5,147 nucleotides of DNA from Candidatus Hydrogenedentota bacterium (GTDB lineage Bacteria; Hydrogenedentota; Hydrogenedentia; Hydrogenedentales; SCBR16-9): the NCBI GenBank assembly GCA_007116095.1, contig SKJD01000494.1, positions 1-5,147 on the forward strand. The letters run 5' to 3'. The position numbers and the translations under genes were made by a program. Shown piece by piece: positions 4,819 to 5,147 of this stretch. The notes below the pieces were generated by a model, which ran no database searches, had not been told where the DNA came from, and worked only from the letters and a program-made list of their open reading frames with translations. Within the stretch, counting starts at the first letter, position 1; each line of letters opens with the position of its first letter.

Positions 4819-5147
4819 CTAGCGGCGTTGACGGGGGCCGAAATTGCGTTGAACAGGCGCCGATGGGACGGATTCCGGGGCGGGGGCTTCCTGGGCTTCT
4901 TCCTGGGGGTCGCTCGGTGGGGGCGGCTGAATCATCTGCGGGAAGGGCGCCGGGGCGCCGCCTGTCCCTGCCTGGGGTTGCGACTGTTGCTGCTGTTGTT
5001 GGCGTTGCTGCTGCATGCGCTGTTGCATCTCGTAGAATTCCATTTGCTCTTGAAATTCTTCCGGGCTTACCTGTCCTTGTTGCAGGCTCTGGGGGGCGGG
5101 CGTACTGTGTTGTGGCGCGATTTCAATACCGCTGCCGTCTTCGGTGG
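4819..5147 (-). CDS. C-terminal part of a Gln/Pro-rich protein (runs off the edge)
   Basis: The frame is open from the right edge of the window to a TAG at 4819-4821, showing 108 residues. I treat it as partial because the 34 codons before the first ATG (5041-5043) share its Gln/Pro/Ser composition, and that ATG lacks a Shine-Dalgarno. Visible order: an acidic start (EDGSGIEIAP), a linker, a predicted helix around EEFQEQMEFYEMQQRM, a polyglutamine run, a Pro/Ala/Glu-rich stretch (PPPPSDPQEE) and a basic end (NFGPRQRR). It looks like the disordered tail of a larger protein. No family is recognisable from this part, and no function is proposed. The next gene downstream is PilZ, 231 bp away. Confidence 0.7.
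   Translation of the reverse strand, partial: TEDGSGIEIAPQHSTPAPQSLQQGQVSPEEFQEQMEFYEMQQRMQQQRQQQQQQSQPQAGTGGAPAPFPQMIQPPPPSDPQEEAQEAPAPESVPSAPVQRNFGPRQRR
4972..5025 (-). repeat. Low-complexity CAG/CAA tract encoding polyglutamine
   Basis: This stretch encodes Gln-rich sequence (QQRMQQQRQQQQQQSQPQ, residues 41-58 of the visible protein), mostly alternating CAA and CAG codons, so on the plus strand it reads as interrupted CTG/TTG triplets. The mixture of codons makes it less slippage-prone than a pure triplet repeat, though length variation between strains is plausible. Confidence 0.7.

Noticed and set aside
4511..4822. Plus-strand 103-codon frame between the PilZ gene and the right-hand gene
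   Set aside because: It starts inside the PilZ coding region, has no ribosome binding site and no protein-like pattern.

Overview
The window reads as ordinary chromosomal DNA from a Gram-negative, moderately GC-rich proteobacterium. The evidence is an ADP-heptose:LPS heptosyltransferase (outer-membrane LPS core), a sigma-54-dependent activator, a PilZ domain protein and an FmdB zinc ribbon. An Acidithiobacillus-like organism is my best guess from overall protein character, but nothing here proves it. I see no tRNA, rRNA, CRISPR array, insertion sequence or phage gene.

Layout, left to right. 68-1699 (-): a 543-residue sigma-54 enhancer-binding protein with intact AAA+ and Fis-type HTH domains. 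Its N-terminal sensor looks like a DHH-phosphoesterase fold that has lost its metal ligands. 1700-1987: a 288-bp divergent intergenic region. On the minus strand it holds an extended -10 promoter overlapped by a 13-bp palindrome. On the plus strand it holds a chain of stable hairpins, including one with a GNRA-type loop and a pair of mutually exclusive stems, ahead of a good ribosome binding site. 1988-2212 (+): an unrecognised 74-residue protein, whose 3' end overlaps the convergent heptosyltransferase gene by 20 bp.

2193-3968 (-): a probable three-gene unit read fmdB-like zinc ribbon, two-helix membrane protein, waaF. The first two genes are 6 bp apart; waaF follows after 96 bp that contain a 12-bp perfect palindrome. 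The region upstream of the unit (3969-4158) carries a -10-like element, three phased GGTGC repeats and a weak terminator-like hairpin for the gene before it. 4159-4587 (-): a stand-alone PilZ protein, preceded by a 231-bp non-coding stretch (4588-4818) whose minus-strand transcript can fold so as to engage the Shine-Dalgarno. 4819-5147 (-): the C-terminal end of a Gln/Pro-rich protein that runs off the right edge.

How the genes fit together: the heptosyltransferase and membrane protein belong to the cell envelope and PilZ to c-di-GMP signalling, often tied to surface behaviour. The sigma-54 activator is divergent from the small gene, and that gene or its structured leader is a natural candidate target; I found no convincing -24/-12 promoter to prove it. 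The strongest leads for something undescribed are the degenerate DHH-like sensor on the sigma-54 activator and the structured leader of the 74-residue gene. Several annotated starts were moved on Shine-Dalgarno evidence (FmdB-like to 3968, PilZ to 4587).
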